A DNA stretch of 52,403 nucleotides from an uncultured Bacteroidia bacterium (GTDB lineage: Bacteria > Bacteroidota > Bacteroidia > Bacteroidales > Prolixibacteraceae), in assembly GCA_903854235.1 (NCBI GenBank), contig CAINVV010000102.1, forward strand, positions 1 through 52,403. The letters run 5' to 3'. Of the stretch, positions 1 to 8,992 are shown piece by piece. The translations under genes and the position numbers were made by a program. The notes below the pieces were generated by a model, which worked only from the letters and a program-made list of their open reading frames with translations, made no database searches and was not told the DNA's origin. The first letter of the stretch is position 1. Every line of letters begins with the position of its first letter.

Positions 1-414
1 ATCCTTTTGCCTTCTCAGATGGCCGAAGATGGAAGTTTCCCCCTCGAACTAAAACGGACCAAACCCTTCGGATACTCCCTTTTCAACATCGATGCCTTCT
101 GCAACGTAGCCCGAATCCTATCCACACCAAACGACAACCTCTGGGAGTTTACGACTCCGGACGGAAAATCCTTGAAAAAAGGGATGGAATACATCTTCCC
201 ATTCATTTCCGACAAGACCAAATGGCCCTTTGCCAAGGATATTTTCATATGGGAAGAGTGGCCCGTTCGTCAGTCCAGCCTTCTTTTTGCAGGAATCGCG
301 TTTCAAAATGAGAAATACATTCAAATGTATCTTCACCTTCCTGCCCGTCCCACCCATCCAGAAGTGATCAGAAACCTGCCTGTCAGACATCCAGTCATCT
401 GGCTGACGGACTGA
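1..414 (+). CDS. Alginate-lyase-family polysaccharide lyase, C-terminal fragment (5' end outside window)
   Basis: The reading frame is open from the first base of the window, so the gene continues to the left; only about the last 137 residues are present. The visible part reads 'QMAEDGSFPLELKRTKPFGY' followed by 'SLFNIDAF', the conserved C-terminal block of the Alginate_lyase family (alpha/alpha-toroid lyases that cleave uronic-acid-containing polysaccharides by beta-elimination). The family signature is the aromatic/Arg-rich 'DGS-P-E--RT----YS-FN' block. The gene ends 185 bp before an exported heparinase II/III-type lyase on the same strand, which supports a joint role in degrading an acidic polysaccharide. 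The substrate cannot be told from the fragment. The annotated internal start (TTG at 7) is an artefact of the window edge. Confidence 0.8.
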   Translation: MLLPSQMAEDGSFPLELKRTKPFGYSLFNIDAFCNVARILSTPNDNLWEFTTPDGKSLKKGMEYIFPFISDKTKWPFAKDIFIWEEWPVRQSSLLFAGIAFQNEKYIQMYLHLPARPTHPEVIRNLPVRHPVIWLTD

Positions 415-599
415 GGGACTGGGAATGATTGTTATGAACTAAAATCATTTCTTCCTGTCCTTAAAGAATATAGAATAAATTTTAACTGCGTTTTGCATCT
501 TGATAAAACCAAATCTCAAGTCCGATTTGGCGAATAGAATAAGAGCTTTCTAAAGTAAATACGGGCATTGTATATTCAACTGCCAGAACCAACTAGCCA

Positions 600-3326
600 A
601 TGAAAAAAAACAGTCGAATTTCAACCGCGGTTATCCTGATCCTGCTTGTCAGCATCAGAGTGACCGGCTTTTCACAAAACCCGCATATTCTGGTAAATGA
701 CGGAGACAAATCTGCTGTTCTTAGCAAGATCAAAGACCAAATATGGGCCAAATCCATCCTTGAAGAGATCAGTCAAACCGTCACTCCCTATGTAGAACGT
801 CACACTTCAGATCCACAATGGATCCTGAGCCGTTACCTGATGAACCGTATTCCAGGGAAGCATTATACCCGCGTCTTCGCCGATGAATCCGGATCCAGAC
901 TCACCAGCTGGACGGGCAATGCCCCCTATCCGACAGTCAGGGTATCCACCTACTTGCGTGCACCTTTGACGGTAAAAGGAACTCCCTACCGGAAACCCAA
1001 CATCGATGAGCTGCTACCCAACGACACATCCCGGGTGATGCAACTCTACAACCCGGAAACCAATCAGAAGGAGTGGATCGATCCTCAGGAGCTGATCTCC
1101 TCCATCAACGGGGAGATCAATGAACTGGCACTGGATGCTGCCATCCTTTATTGGCTGAACGGAGAAGAGAAGTATGCCCGCTTTGCCGCCGACCTGCTGG
1201 ATCAATGGGCCAAGGGAGTCTATTACCAAGAACCCATCGTAGGCCCCTGCCGCACTGGTCTGCTCGATATGCAAACGCTGGGAGACCAGAGCCATCGTCC
1301 CATCATTCTGGCCTACGATTTCGTCAAACCCTTCATGAAACAAAAGGGATACGACCTGCACTGGTACGAGACCGTATTTGAAAAATTCGCATCTACCCTG
1401 GCCTACCGGGGATACTGGAACAACAATTGGTATGCAGCCGAGAGTTCAACGATGGTTTTTGCCTCCCTGAGCCTCGAAAACAAACAAAAACAGGACTACT
1501 ACCTGCAATTTATTCTTTCCAAAGACACCATCAACGGCGGTTGTGGTCAGCTCGCCCTTCCCTCAACTGTAAAAAACTGGCTAACGCCGGATGGTCACTG
1601 GAAAGAACCTGGTGGTTACCACAACTATCCGGTTGGGAACCTCTTGCTCTCCTCCCTGGCACTCGAAAAAAATGGCTACAACATCTTTCAGAAATTTCCA
1701 GCACTCTTCAAGGCTTCCTATGCGATGCTCAAATATTCGTTCCCCAATCTCACAGTTGGCGGTTTCGGGGACACAGGCAGGGCCTCTCAAAGTCCTGAAT
1801 CGCTGGAGATCGGTTTGATCGGAGCCCTGAAATACAACGATCCCATCCTTCCAGATATGCTCGCCTCGATGAAAAAAATGATTGATGGGGGTTTGTACAA
1901 ACGTGAAAAATCAGGTTTCCTGGGACTGCTTTGTTTCTTGCCCAATCTGCCTGAAACCAATGCCACCTTCCGATGGCCGCGAACAGGGGCACTCGATTTC
2001 GCCCGATACTTCGTCCAGCGAAACGGATCGGATCCCAAAACCGGACTAATGATCGGGGTGCAAGGTGCCACTTACAACCACAACCACTGCAACGGCATGG
2101 CTATGGAACTCTACGGATTGAATGAGGTATTGGGCATTGACGCCGGCACAGGGCCCAACTACGAACATCCCCTTCACAGAAACTATTACAGCCAATGGGC
2201 CGCCCACAACACGGTTGTAGCCGCCGGATCTTCCAGCTCCATCCCATTTAGCGGGGCAGCAGGTGCCAAAAACATCGGTCAGATCGACCTGGCCGCCATG
2301 GAACCGCTCCCTGATCGGGAGGCTGTTTCGCCGGATTATTCGTTCACCGACACACGCTATGTTGACAAATCTACCGGAACAAATCAGTCCCGCACCCTTT
2401 CCATCATCCGTACTTCTGCAACCAGTGGCTATTACGTGGATATTTATAGATCCGACAATGCCATCAGCAATGATTATGTTTACCACAATATCGGTGATTC
2501 CGTCACTTTCCTGAATAGCAATCGACAGAATCTTAAGACAATCCCAGCCAGTTATCCGAAAACAGAAAAGGATTATCCCGGATTCCGATTTTACGAAGAG
2601 GTAGAAAAATTGGATGACCCTACCGACCAGGTGATTGCGCGTTTCAACATCAGTGACGATCAGACCGGTGACCTTTTTCTGCAAGTGATGATCCCGGGAG
2701 CCACCAGCAGAAATTTTTACAAGGCCAAATCACTCAAAACCAAAACCTCCGGAAAACATTACGCTGGTAGTCACCTGCCGCTTTTCACCATCCACACGGA
2801 GTCAGAGGCACGTACAAAACCCTTCGTAGCCATCTTCGAACCTTACAAGGGGAATGCAGGTTTTACAGTTGAACACGTGACGCAGAGAAAGGTAGCTGAT
2901 CCTGGAAACTTCACCGAACTAACAGTCTTCAACAAAGGCAATACTTACCAGGAAGTCTATCAATCCGTAGACCCGGACCGGATGCAAAATGCCAAAAACG
3001 GCTATTTGAAAGGCTACTTCGGTGTTGCATCCATCCTTGGAGATCAACTAATGTGCCTCTATTTGGGAAAAGGAATAGAAATAGCCAACCACGGATTTTC
3101 CCTAAAATCGATGGAACCAAACGGCTCTGCCACACTAACGGTAAATAATTCCGACTACCAAATCTGTTGCAACCAGCAGACAGAGATCACCATTCCAATC
3201 GAAAAAATCAAAAAAGCCTCTTTAAATATGGATGGCACCACACGAGATCTCAAGTTTTCCCACATCAAAAAAGGAATATTAATCTCGGTACCAACCACAA
3301 AAAATGGAATCATACGGATTAATTAG
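600..3326 (+). CDS. Secreted heparinase II/III-family polysaccharide lyase (908 aa)
   Basis: The N-terminus has a basic patch and hydrophobic stretch ending near 'VTGFSQ', a typical export signal. An N-terminal alpha/alpha-toroid follows, with 'WKEPGGYHNYP' around residue 337, which resembles the toroid segment of heparinase II/III-fold lyases. The central motif 'YNHNHCNGMAMELYG' starts at Y492 and places H494 and H496 in the His-x-His-x-x-Asn signature of the heparinase II/III beta-sandwich domain. The remaining ~400 residues look like beta-sandwich. At 908 aa it is longer than the common 600-750 aa members. It should cleave uronate-containing glycans outside the cytoplasm; alginate, ulvan and glycosaminoglycans are all possible. 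It sits between an alginate-lyase-family gene and a second heparinase II/III-type gene, all on the + strand. Confidence 0.85.
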   Translation: MKKNSRISTAVILILLVSIRVTGFSQNPHILVNDGDKSAVLSKIKDQIWAKSILEEISQTVTPYVERHTSDPQWILSRYLMNRIPGKHYTRVFADESGSRLTSWTGNAPYPTVRVSTYLRAPLTVKGTPYRKPNIDELLPNDTSRVMQLYNPETNQKEWIDPQELISSINGEINELALDAAILYWLNGEEKYARFAADLLDQWAKGVYYQEPIVGPCRTGLLDMQTLGDQSHRPIILAYDFVKPFMKQKGYDLHWYETVFEKFASTLAYRGYWNNNWYAAESSTMVFASLSLENKQKQDYYLQFILSKDTINGGCGQLALPSTVKNWLTPDGHWKEPGGYHNYPVGNLLLSSLALEKNGYNIFQKFPALFKASYAMLKYSFPNLTVGGFGDTGRASQSPESLEIGLIGALKYNDPILPDMLASMKKMIDGGLYKREKSGFLGLLCFLPNLPETNATFRWPRTGALDFARYFVQRNGSDPKTGLMIGVQGATYNHNHCNGMAMELYGLNEVLGIDAGTGPNYEHPLHRNYYSQWAAHNTVVAAGSSSSIPFSGAAGAKNIGQIDLAAMEPLPDREAVSPDYSFTDTRYVDKSTGTNQSRTLSIIRTSATSGYYVDIYRSDNAISNDYVYHNIGDSVTFLNSNRQNLKTIPASYPKTEKDYPGFRFYEEVEKLDDPTDQVIARFNISDDQTGDLFLQVMIPGATSRNFYKAKSLKTKTSGKHYAGSHLPLFTIHTESEARTKPFVAIFEPYKGNAGFTVEHVTQRKVADPGNFTELTVFNKGNTYQEVYQSVDPDRMQNAKNGYLKGYFGVASILGDQLMCLYLGKGIEIANHGFSLKSMEPNGSATLTVNNSDYQICCNQQTEITIPIEKIKKASLNMDGTTRDLKFSHIKKGILISVPTTKNGIIRIN

Positions 3327-3503
3327 GGAATCGAAAACTCAGGCAACAAGGATTAAACAGTACAATTCACAATTTATTGAAGTTTTCATCAACCAGCATC
3401 CTCCATTGGACTGTTCCGTTGAAATCCGCTTAATCAGTGTCATCCGTGATCCAATTTTAACTCAACAAAATCAGGTACTCAACCATCAAAAAAGAAATAA
3501 AAA

Positions 3504-5456
3504 ATGAAAAAACTTCACCTTCTCATCCCGGCAATCTGGCTTTGCCTTACTGTCACTGCCCAACAACAGAACCTGTTGAGCGGGAAATTCTCCAAAGAAG
3601 AGCTCTCAAAAATCCTGATCTCCCATCAGAAATGGACCCCCTTCCCAAAAATTGACGACCGTGCCGGATGGGCCAATGCGGATCAAAACATGATGAGGGC
3701 CTACGTCAAAACAGCCGAAGGCTTTCTCAGTTACCAGTGGCCTTCCATTCCCGCTACGAAATCACTCCTGATTGAACGTACAGGCGACCGAGATGAATAT
3801 CAGACCATCAGCTTCAAAAAACGTGAAGTTCTTGGTACCCTGCTGCTGGCAGAAATCTATGAAAACAAGGGTCGATTCATCGACCAGATCATTGATGGAG
3901 TGTGGAACATCTGTGAAGAATCCTTCTGGGGAGTTCCTGCACATCTTCCGAAGACAAAAGAGCTCTCCGGACTTGTCAACGTTCAGAAACCCTTCGTCGA
4001 GCTATTCTCTGCGGAGACCTCTACCTTTCTGGCCTGGGTAGATTATTACCTGGGCGACAAACTGGATGCCGTCTCTCCCCAAATCCGCAAACGCATCTAC
4101 GACGAAGTCAACAACCGCATTTTCCAACCACTGATGACCACCCACCACGGATTCATGGGGGCAAACAGTGATGGCCGACGTCCCAACAACTGGAATCCCT
4201 GGATCTGCTCCAACTGGATGAACGCCATCCTATTGCTTGAAAAAGACGACCAAAAGAGAACGGAAGCCATAGCAAAGATACTGGGAGTCCTGGATAATTT
4301 CCTCAACCCCTATCCACAGGATGGCGGTTGCGACGAGGGACCAGGCTACTGGGGTGCAGCAGCAGCCTCTCTTTACGACAACATCGCCCTGCTCAATCTG
4401 GCCACCAAAAATGCCTTTGCCTACGTCTACAACGATGAAAAGCTAAAAAATATGGGGCGATTTATTTACCGCGCTCAAATCAGCCCACTCTACTTCATGA
4501 ACTTCGCCGATGCGAGTCCAAAACCAGGTATGTCTGCTGACATGATCTTCAGATTTGGAAAGGACATCCACGATGCCGATATGATGAAATTTGGAGCTTA
4601 TTACAGAACTCCGGGCGAAGGATCTTCAGGCCGTGCCCATTACTTCAGGAATTTCTTCGCACTCTTCATCCAGAAAGAGTACCAGTCGGCCGAACAGGGA
4701 CTTCCCTTACCAAAGGATACCTGGCTCCCCGACCTCCAGGTGATGATTGCCCGCGACAACAAGGGAACCACCGACGGATTTTTCGTGGCTGCCAAGGGTG
4801 GAAACAACGACGAAAGCCATAACCACAACGACATTGGAAATTTCATGGTTTATTACAATGGCAGGCCCCTGCTGATCGATGTCGGAAGTGGCACCTATAC
4901 CCGTAAAACCTTCAGCAACCAACGCTACGAGATCTGGTCCAACTGCTCGGAATACCACAATCTTCCCACCATCAACGACAAGAACCAACTGCCCGGTCCT
5001 CAGTTCAAGGCGGAAAATGTCTCTTATGCGACTGGTAAAAATTTCGCCGCAATCACCCTCGACATCGCCAAATCCTATCCCGACGATGCGGGCATCGAAA
5101 GCTGGAAGAGAACAGTCCGGTTGAACCGCGGCCAGAATGTCAAAGTAGAAGATGCCATTCAATTAACAAAAGCCTCCTCCGTGGTGCAGCACCTGATGAC
5201 TTGTTACCCTGCCGAAGTGGTTAAGCCTGGTGAATTGGTCATCCATTATGCTCCGGAAGGGGTGAAAGCCCTGGATTTCATTCTGAAATACAACCCCGTC
5301 CAGTATGAGGTGACCATCGAAAAGATTCAACTTAACCACATGGAAGACAAAGGAGTCCAGAGAAATTGGGGAGATACCATTCACCGCATCAACCTGAAAG
5401 CCAAAGCGCCAAAAACGAACGATAAATTCAGTCTTACCATTGCCCCAAAAAGTTAA
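3504..5456 (+). CDS. Secreted heparinase II/III-family polysaccharide lyase (650 aa)
   Basis: The first ~20 residues (MKKLHLLIPAIWLCLTVTAQ) form a clear signal peptide. The toroid domain carries 'PQDGGCDEGPGYWGAAA' near residue 270, the acidic/aromatic block seen in heparinase II/III-type lyases. The beta-sandwich domain carries 'ESHNHNDIGNFMVYYNG', with H439, H441, N442 and D443, followed by 'PLLIDVGSGTYT', the hallmark of this superfamily. It probably cleaves an acidic polysaccharide in the periplasm or outside the cell by beta-elimination. It is distinct from the 908-aa lyase upstream in length and motif context, so the two probably act on different linkages or chain lengths. The intergenic gap of 177 bp upstream holds no recognisable gene. 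Confidence 0.88.
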   Translation: MKKLHLLIPAIWLCLTVTAQQQNLLSGKFSKEELSKILISHQKWTPFPKIDDRAGWANADQNMMRAYVKTAEGFLSYQWPSIPATKSLLIERTGDRDEYQTISFKKREVLGTLLLAEIYENKGRFIDQIIDGVWNICEESFWGVPAHLPKTKELSGLVNVQKPFVELFSAETSTFLAWVDYYLGDKLDAVSPQIRKRIYDEVNNRIFQPLMTTHHGFMGANSDGRRPNNWNPWICSNWMNAILLLEKDDQKRTEAIAKILGVLDNFLNPYPQDGGCDEGPGYWGAAAASLYDNIALLNLATKNAFAYVYNDEKLKNMGRFIYRAQISPLYFMNFADASPKPGMSADMIFRFGKDIHDADMMKFGAYYRTPGEGSSGRAHYFRNFFALFIQKEYQSAEQGLPLPKDTWLPDLQVMIARDNKGTTDGFFVAAKGGNNDESHNHNDIGNFMVYYNGRPLLIDVGSGTYTRKTFSNQRYEIWSNCSEYHNLPTINDKNQLPGPQFKAENVSYATGKNFAAITLDIAKSYPDDAGIESWKRTVRLNRGQNVKVEDAIQLTKASSVVQHLMTCYPAEVVKPGELVIHYAPEGVKALDFILKYNPVQYEVTIEKIQLNHMEDKGVQRNWGDTIHRINLKAKAPKTNDKFSLTIAPKS

Positions 5457-5478
5457 TTTTTATTTAGCCAGCTTCTCC

Positions 5479-5509
5479 CTCACCGGGTGACTCTGAGTCA
5501 CCCGGTGAG
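5479..5509. terminator. Perfect 14-bp stem, 3-nt loop hairpin after the second lyase gene
   Basis: The two arms (5479-5492 and 5496-5509) are perfect reverse complements, GC-rich, and enclose the loop CTG. It lies 23 bp after the stop codon of the lyase gene. There is no T-run on the right side (TTCGGCTC), so it is not a textbook intrinsic terminator; it may protect the 3' end of the mRNA or attenuate read-through into the next gene. Confidence 0.45.
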
Positions 5510-5600
5510 TTCGGCTCTAAGGATTAAATATATCATTGATTATCTGAATATTGAATCATATTCTGCCTCCCAGTATTGAACACGACATCGTGATGAAAAA

Positions 5601-7535
5601 ATGACAACAAAATTACTTTCCTGTTCCTTGTCACTACTTTTTGTTGGACTGCTCCAACTCAACCCTTGTCAGGCCCAGAAAACCATCAAAATCCGGTTCG
5701 ACAGCAACAAGGAGGTGTCCGGAAAAAAATTCGCAATCAGGGTTATTTCCCCAGACATTCCGGCCAATTGGGATGGATTCAACTTCGTCGTACTGGAATT
5801 CAGGTCAACCACCCCACAACGCTTCCAGGTTGGTTTTACGACAGAAACCGGATACAACGAACTGCGTGTGATGAGCTATTGTGTCAACGGCTGGAACAAA
5901 CTGGCCATTCCGCTACGCTTTTACCGTGCCCTTCCGGATGCCGCCCACGACCTGGCCGCCACCTTCAACCAGGACCGCTATACAGGCTGGATCAACCTCG
6001 GCGGCACCCGTGGACCGCTTCGTGGTATCGACTCCATCGGCATCCGTATGAATGCCCCCATCAACAATCCCGTCATCGAACTCCGCTCCATCGCTCTTTC
6101 CGTAGAGGATCCCGGCGATCAATACCTCGGGACAAAACCTGTCGTCGATGAATTTGGCCAGTGGAACCTGGGTGATTTTGAAGGGAAAGCCAAATCATTG
6201 ACCCAACTTCGCAAGGAGTGGGACACCGAAGAAAAAACCATCGACACCAATAATTCAACATTCTATTCCAAATTTGGCGGTTACCTTCCTGTGAAAGCCA
6301 AGTCAACAGGATTCTTCCGTACCGAGAAAATGGACGGCAAATGGTGGTTCGTAGACCCGGAAGGGTGCCTGTTCCTTTCGGTAGGAGTCGATTGCGTCCA
6401 TCCCGGAGGGGGTGGAAATGCCATTCACCTCGACAAACGCGCCAACCTGTTCAAGGAACTTCCCCCGCCGGGAATCGGTTCGAACCCCGATCGCCCGAAT
6501 TCCGCCTCTTTCGGAACATGGAACCTTGTCAGACGTTACGGCCCCTCCTATCCTGAAAAATCGAAAGACCTGATCATCCGTCGAATGGAAAATTGGGGGC
6601 TCAACACCATCTGCAACTGGTCCTCCCCGGAGGTGATGGCACTTAACAGGAAGGCCTTCATGCTGCAACTGAACAATGTGGGAATCGAAAACGGCATCAT
6701 GGGTCTGCCCGATGTCTATACCCCTGATTTTAAAGAAAAAGTCGACGCTTCCATCCAAGCTTTTGTCACACCCTACCGGGAAAACCCCTGGCTCATCGGA
6801 TACTTCACGGGCAACGAACCATCCTGGACAGGCCAGGAAGAGCGACTCTGCCAACTGATTCTAGACGGAAAGGAAAAACCCATTCAGTCAGAATTGAAGA
6901 AGTTCCTATCCGGTGGTGATTCTCCCTCAAAACGGCGTCAGTTTGTCTTTGATACCTTCCGGATCTTCCTCCAAACGATCAACAAGACCGTTAAAACCTA
7001 CGACCCGAACCATCTCAACCTCGGGATGAGGTTCGGCCATGTTCCCGATAAGGAGATCATTACTATCTGCAAAGATGTATTCGATGTCTTCAGTTTCAAT
7101 TGCTACGACCTCTGTCCTAAAAGGGAGTTCATGGACCAAATCTCCGAGGGAACCGGCCTGCCAATGATCATTGGTGAATACCACTTCGGCACCGTCGACA
7201 GGGGCATGGCCCAATCGCTCTGGCAGGTCAACTCCCAGAAGGAACGCGGTGTAGCATTCAGCTACTATACAGAACAAGCATATTCTCACCCAGGATTGAT
7301 CGGCACTGCCTGGTTCCAATGGTGCGACCAGGACCTGACCGGACGAAACGATGGAGAAAACTACAATTGCGGACTGGTAGATGTAACCGACAGGCCCTAC
7401 CCTTACCTGGTGGAGGCAGTCGGCAGAACGGCGCAAAGGCTTTTATCCATTCACCAGGGAGCGACTAAACCTACCAATCAGCAACCCGTCAAAGCCAGAG
7501 GGCATGGTGCTATTCCGGATTTGTGGGAGCATTGA
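5601..7535 (+). CDS. Secreted agarase-like clan A glycoside hydrolase (GH50-like)
   Basis: A signal peptide (cleavage near 'NPCQAQ', residue ~25) is followed by a ~170-residue N-terminal beta-sandwich-like domain and then a TIM-barrel. The barrel opens with 'WFVDPEGCLFLSVGVD', which is very similar to the start of the catalytic domain in GH50 and related beta-agarase-like enzymes. Candidate catalytic residues are E406 in 'TGNEPSW' (acid/base, Asn-Glu at the end of strand 4) and E526 in 'IIGEYHFG' (nucleophile at the end of strand 7). Retaining hydrolysis of a beta-linked galactose-type or other marine glycan is the likely activity, but GH50 versus a neighbouring family cannot be decided by eye. 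It lies with two lyases on the same strand and would degrade neutral or galactose-containing parts of the same material. Confidence 0.78.
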   Translation: MTTKLLSCSLSLLFVGLLQLNPCQAQKTIKIRFDSNKEVSGKKFAIRVISPDIPANWDGFNFVVLEFRSTTPQRFQVGFTTETGYNELRVMSYCVNGWNKLAIPLRFYRALPDAAHDLAATFNQDRYTGWINLGGTRGPLRGIDSIGIRMNAPINNPVIELRSIALSVEDPGDQYLGTKPVVDEFGQWNLGDFEGKAKSLTQLRKEWDTEEKTIDTNNSTFYSKFGGYLPVKAKSTGFFRTEKMDGKWWFVDPEGCLFLSVGVDCVHPGGGGNAIHLDKRANLFKELPPPGIGSNPDRPNSASFGTWNLVRRYGPSYPEKSKDLIIRRMENWGLNTICNWSSPEVMALNRKAFMLQLNNVGIENGIMGLPDVYTPDFKEKVDASIQAFVTPYRENPWLIGYFTGNEPSWTGQEERLCQLILDGKEKPIQSELKKFLSGGDSPSKRRQFVFDTFRIFLQTINKTVKTYDPNHLNLGMRFGHVPDKEIITICKDVFDVFSFNCYDLCPKREFMDQISEGTGLPMIIGEYHFGTVDRGMAQSLWQVNSQKERGVAFSYYTEQAYSHPGLIGTAWFQWCDQDLTGRNDGENYNCGLVDVTDRPYPYLVEAVGRTAQRLLSIHQGATKPTNQQPVKARGHGAIPDLWEH

Positions 7536-7565
7536 GAAATACAACAATTAAAACAGAATCAAACC

Positions 7566-8213
7566 ATGAAAACAATCTATTTATTTCTGATTTTATCCCT
7601 GTCCGGACTCTCAACCTTCTGTCAGGATCACAAAAAGGAAATTACCCACTACATCTTCCCTGAATTTGTGAAGGGTACCGTATTGATGAAATCTGGAGGC
7701 AAAAATGTGGTCATGCTCAACTACAATGCCCTCACCGAAGAGATGATCTTCGATGCCAATGGCAAGAAACTGGCCATCGGTCCTCTGGACCAGGTGGATA
7801 CCATCTACATCAACGAAAGAAAATTTTTTCCTGTCGAGAAGACCTTTGTAGAGCTCATCCACAAAGGCAAGTACGAATTGTATGCCCGTCATAGGTGCAA
7901 CATGGTCGATCCAGGGAAGCCGGCGGCCTATGGAGGTACCTCCCAGACTTCGGCAGTCACCACCTATTCCTCCTACATGACGAGTGGACAGGTCTATGAA
8001 TTAGCCTTGCCCGAGGGAGTTCAAACAAAGGCTTATACCGATTACTGGCTAAAAAAGGAGGGTAAGCTGAACCAGGTGGTCGGTCTGAGACAGCTTTCCA
8101 AACAGTTTGCAGAAAAGGCCGATCCGTTTAAAAAATTTGTCAAGGAGCACAAGGTCGACTACGATTCACAGACTAGCATCCTGGAGTTGATCACCTACCT
8201 GGAAGGTTTATAA
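7566..8213 (+). CDS. Secreted protein of unknown function (215 aa)
   Basis: An N-terminal signal peptide (MKTIYLFLILSLSGLSTFCQ) precedes a ~195-residue mature domain with no motif that I recognise. The mature part looks like alternating beta-strands (residues 25-130, with 'GTVLMKSGGKNVVMLNYNAL') followed by a helical C-terminus. The start lies 30 bp after the glycoside hydrolase stop, so the two genes are probably co-transcribed. The context suggests an accessory envelope protein of the polysaccharide locus, but similar 'beta-strand' secreted proteins are widespread in Bacteroidota outside such loci. No catalytic residues can be proposed. Confidence 0.75.
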   Translation: MKTIYLFLILSLSGLSTFCQDHKKEITHYIFPEFVKGTVLMKSGGKNVVMLNYNALTEEMIFDANGKKLAIGPLDQVDTIYINERKFFPVEKTFVELIHKGKYELYARHRCNMVDPGKPAAYGGTSQTSAVTTYSSYMTSGQVYELALPEGVQTKAYTDYWLKKEGKLNQVVGLRQLSKQFAEKADPFKKFVKEHKVDYDSQTSILELITYLEGL

Positions 8214-8312
8214 AGCTGATAGAAATTTCGCTTTTAACAAATCGGTCGTTTAGGTATCAAAATGACAGGTCAGTCCAGCAAATAACAGGTAATAACATTT
8301 AAAAACTACGCC

Positions 8313-8480
8313 ATGCACCATCATTTTTTCTTCTTTCCCTTCTTTGCCGGGATCATCCGTTTGGGCATCACGATTTTTGTGTTTTACGTGATCTACAAAT
8401 GGGCAAACAGGTATTTTGCCCTGAAGCAGGAACAGAATCAGCTGTTGGGTGAAATTCTAAAAAAATTGGAGAATAAGTAA
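8313..8480 (+). CDS. Small single-helix membrane protein, paralog A (55 aa)
   Basis: This short gene reads from ATG at 8313 to TAA at 8480. It has an aromatic/His start (MHHHFFFFPFF), one hydrophobic segment (about residues 12-30, 'RLGITIFVFYVIYKWANR') and an amphipathic charged tail ending 'EQNQLLGEILKKLENK'. A second copy at 9933-10097 is alike in every part, with the core 'VFYVIYKW' and tail 'LLGEILKKM' conserved. Conservation of reading frame, length and C-terminus between two diverged copies argues strongly that this is a real gene. The function is unknown; the layout (membrane helix plus short coiled-coil-like tail) suits a regulator or subunit of a membrane complex. A hairpin repeat follows the stop codon directly. 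Confidence 0.75.
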   Translation: MHHHFFFFPFFAGIIRLGITIFVFYVIYKWANRYFALKQEQNQLLGEILKKLENK

Positions 8481-8721
8481 TCAGGGATTATTGCCCTCTG
8501 AAATTTCGCCGCGATGCGGCTTCCTTCCTTCAATTCAATTATATCCAACCATAATTACGCCGTTACACGGCTTGAATATTGGCATAGGATTGGATGGCCT
8601 TTTTCTTGGATATACCCTATACTCGCCAACATGGGTACAATGGGAACGACCATATTTCGGGTGCGTAGCACCGCCATTATGGTAACAGCAGAATCCAAGT
8701 AAATCAAAGGAGCATCGCTCC
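8481..8721. repeat. Hairpin-studded non-coding repeat, copy A (~240 bp)
   Basis: This stretch begins at the stop codon of the small membrane gene and matches 10098-10340 along its whole length at roughly two-thirds identity, including the shared blocks 'CATAATNACGCCGTTACAC', 'CACCGCCATTATGGTA' and 'GGAGCATCGCTCC'. It holds four 13-nt hairpins with 5-bp stems and 3-nt loops: 8508-8520 (GCCGC-GAT-GCGGC), 8559-8571 (GCCGT-TAC-ACGGC), 8660-8672 (GGTGC-GTA-GCACC) and 8709-8721 (GGAGC-ATC-GCTCC). Overlapping 60-64-codon open frames exist but are not conserved in copy B. The following 271 bp (8722-8992) hold nothing I can identify. Dispersed repeat, structured RNA or mobile remnant are all possible. 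Confidence 0.8.
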
Positions 8722-8992
8722 AACATTTTTTCTTGTCAACGGTGCTACTATTTCACGCCACACACCCGTCATTTCTCGTCTGCCTGACTACTTTTCACTG
8801 TCGTGAAAATGCGTTCCAACAATTTTGCCTTTCCTACAATTTGCTATTCAGCGATTTAATTCCAATGAAATTATTTCTACCTTTACGGGTATATGCCCAA
8901 TTAAACTGATTTCTTTCAACCTAAATTACAATTTGTTGCGGCAGACTTAAGTTGCAGATAACCCTTTGTTGTAATTTTTGGAATATCCAACC

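Noticed and set aside
3327-3503. 67-codon frame between the two heparinase II/III-family genes
   Set aside because: It overlaps the end of the first and start of the second gene, lacks family features and looks like chance read-through.
8491-8702. Open frames of 62-64 codons in hairpin repeat copy A
   Set aside because: They are not conserved in repeat copy B and lie in several frames on both strands, so they look like accidental ORFs in a structured repeat.
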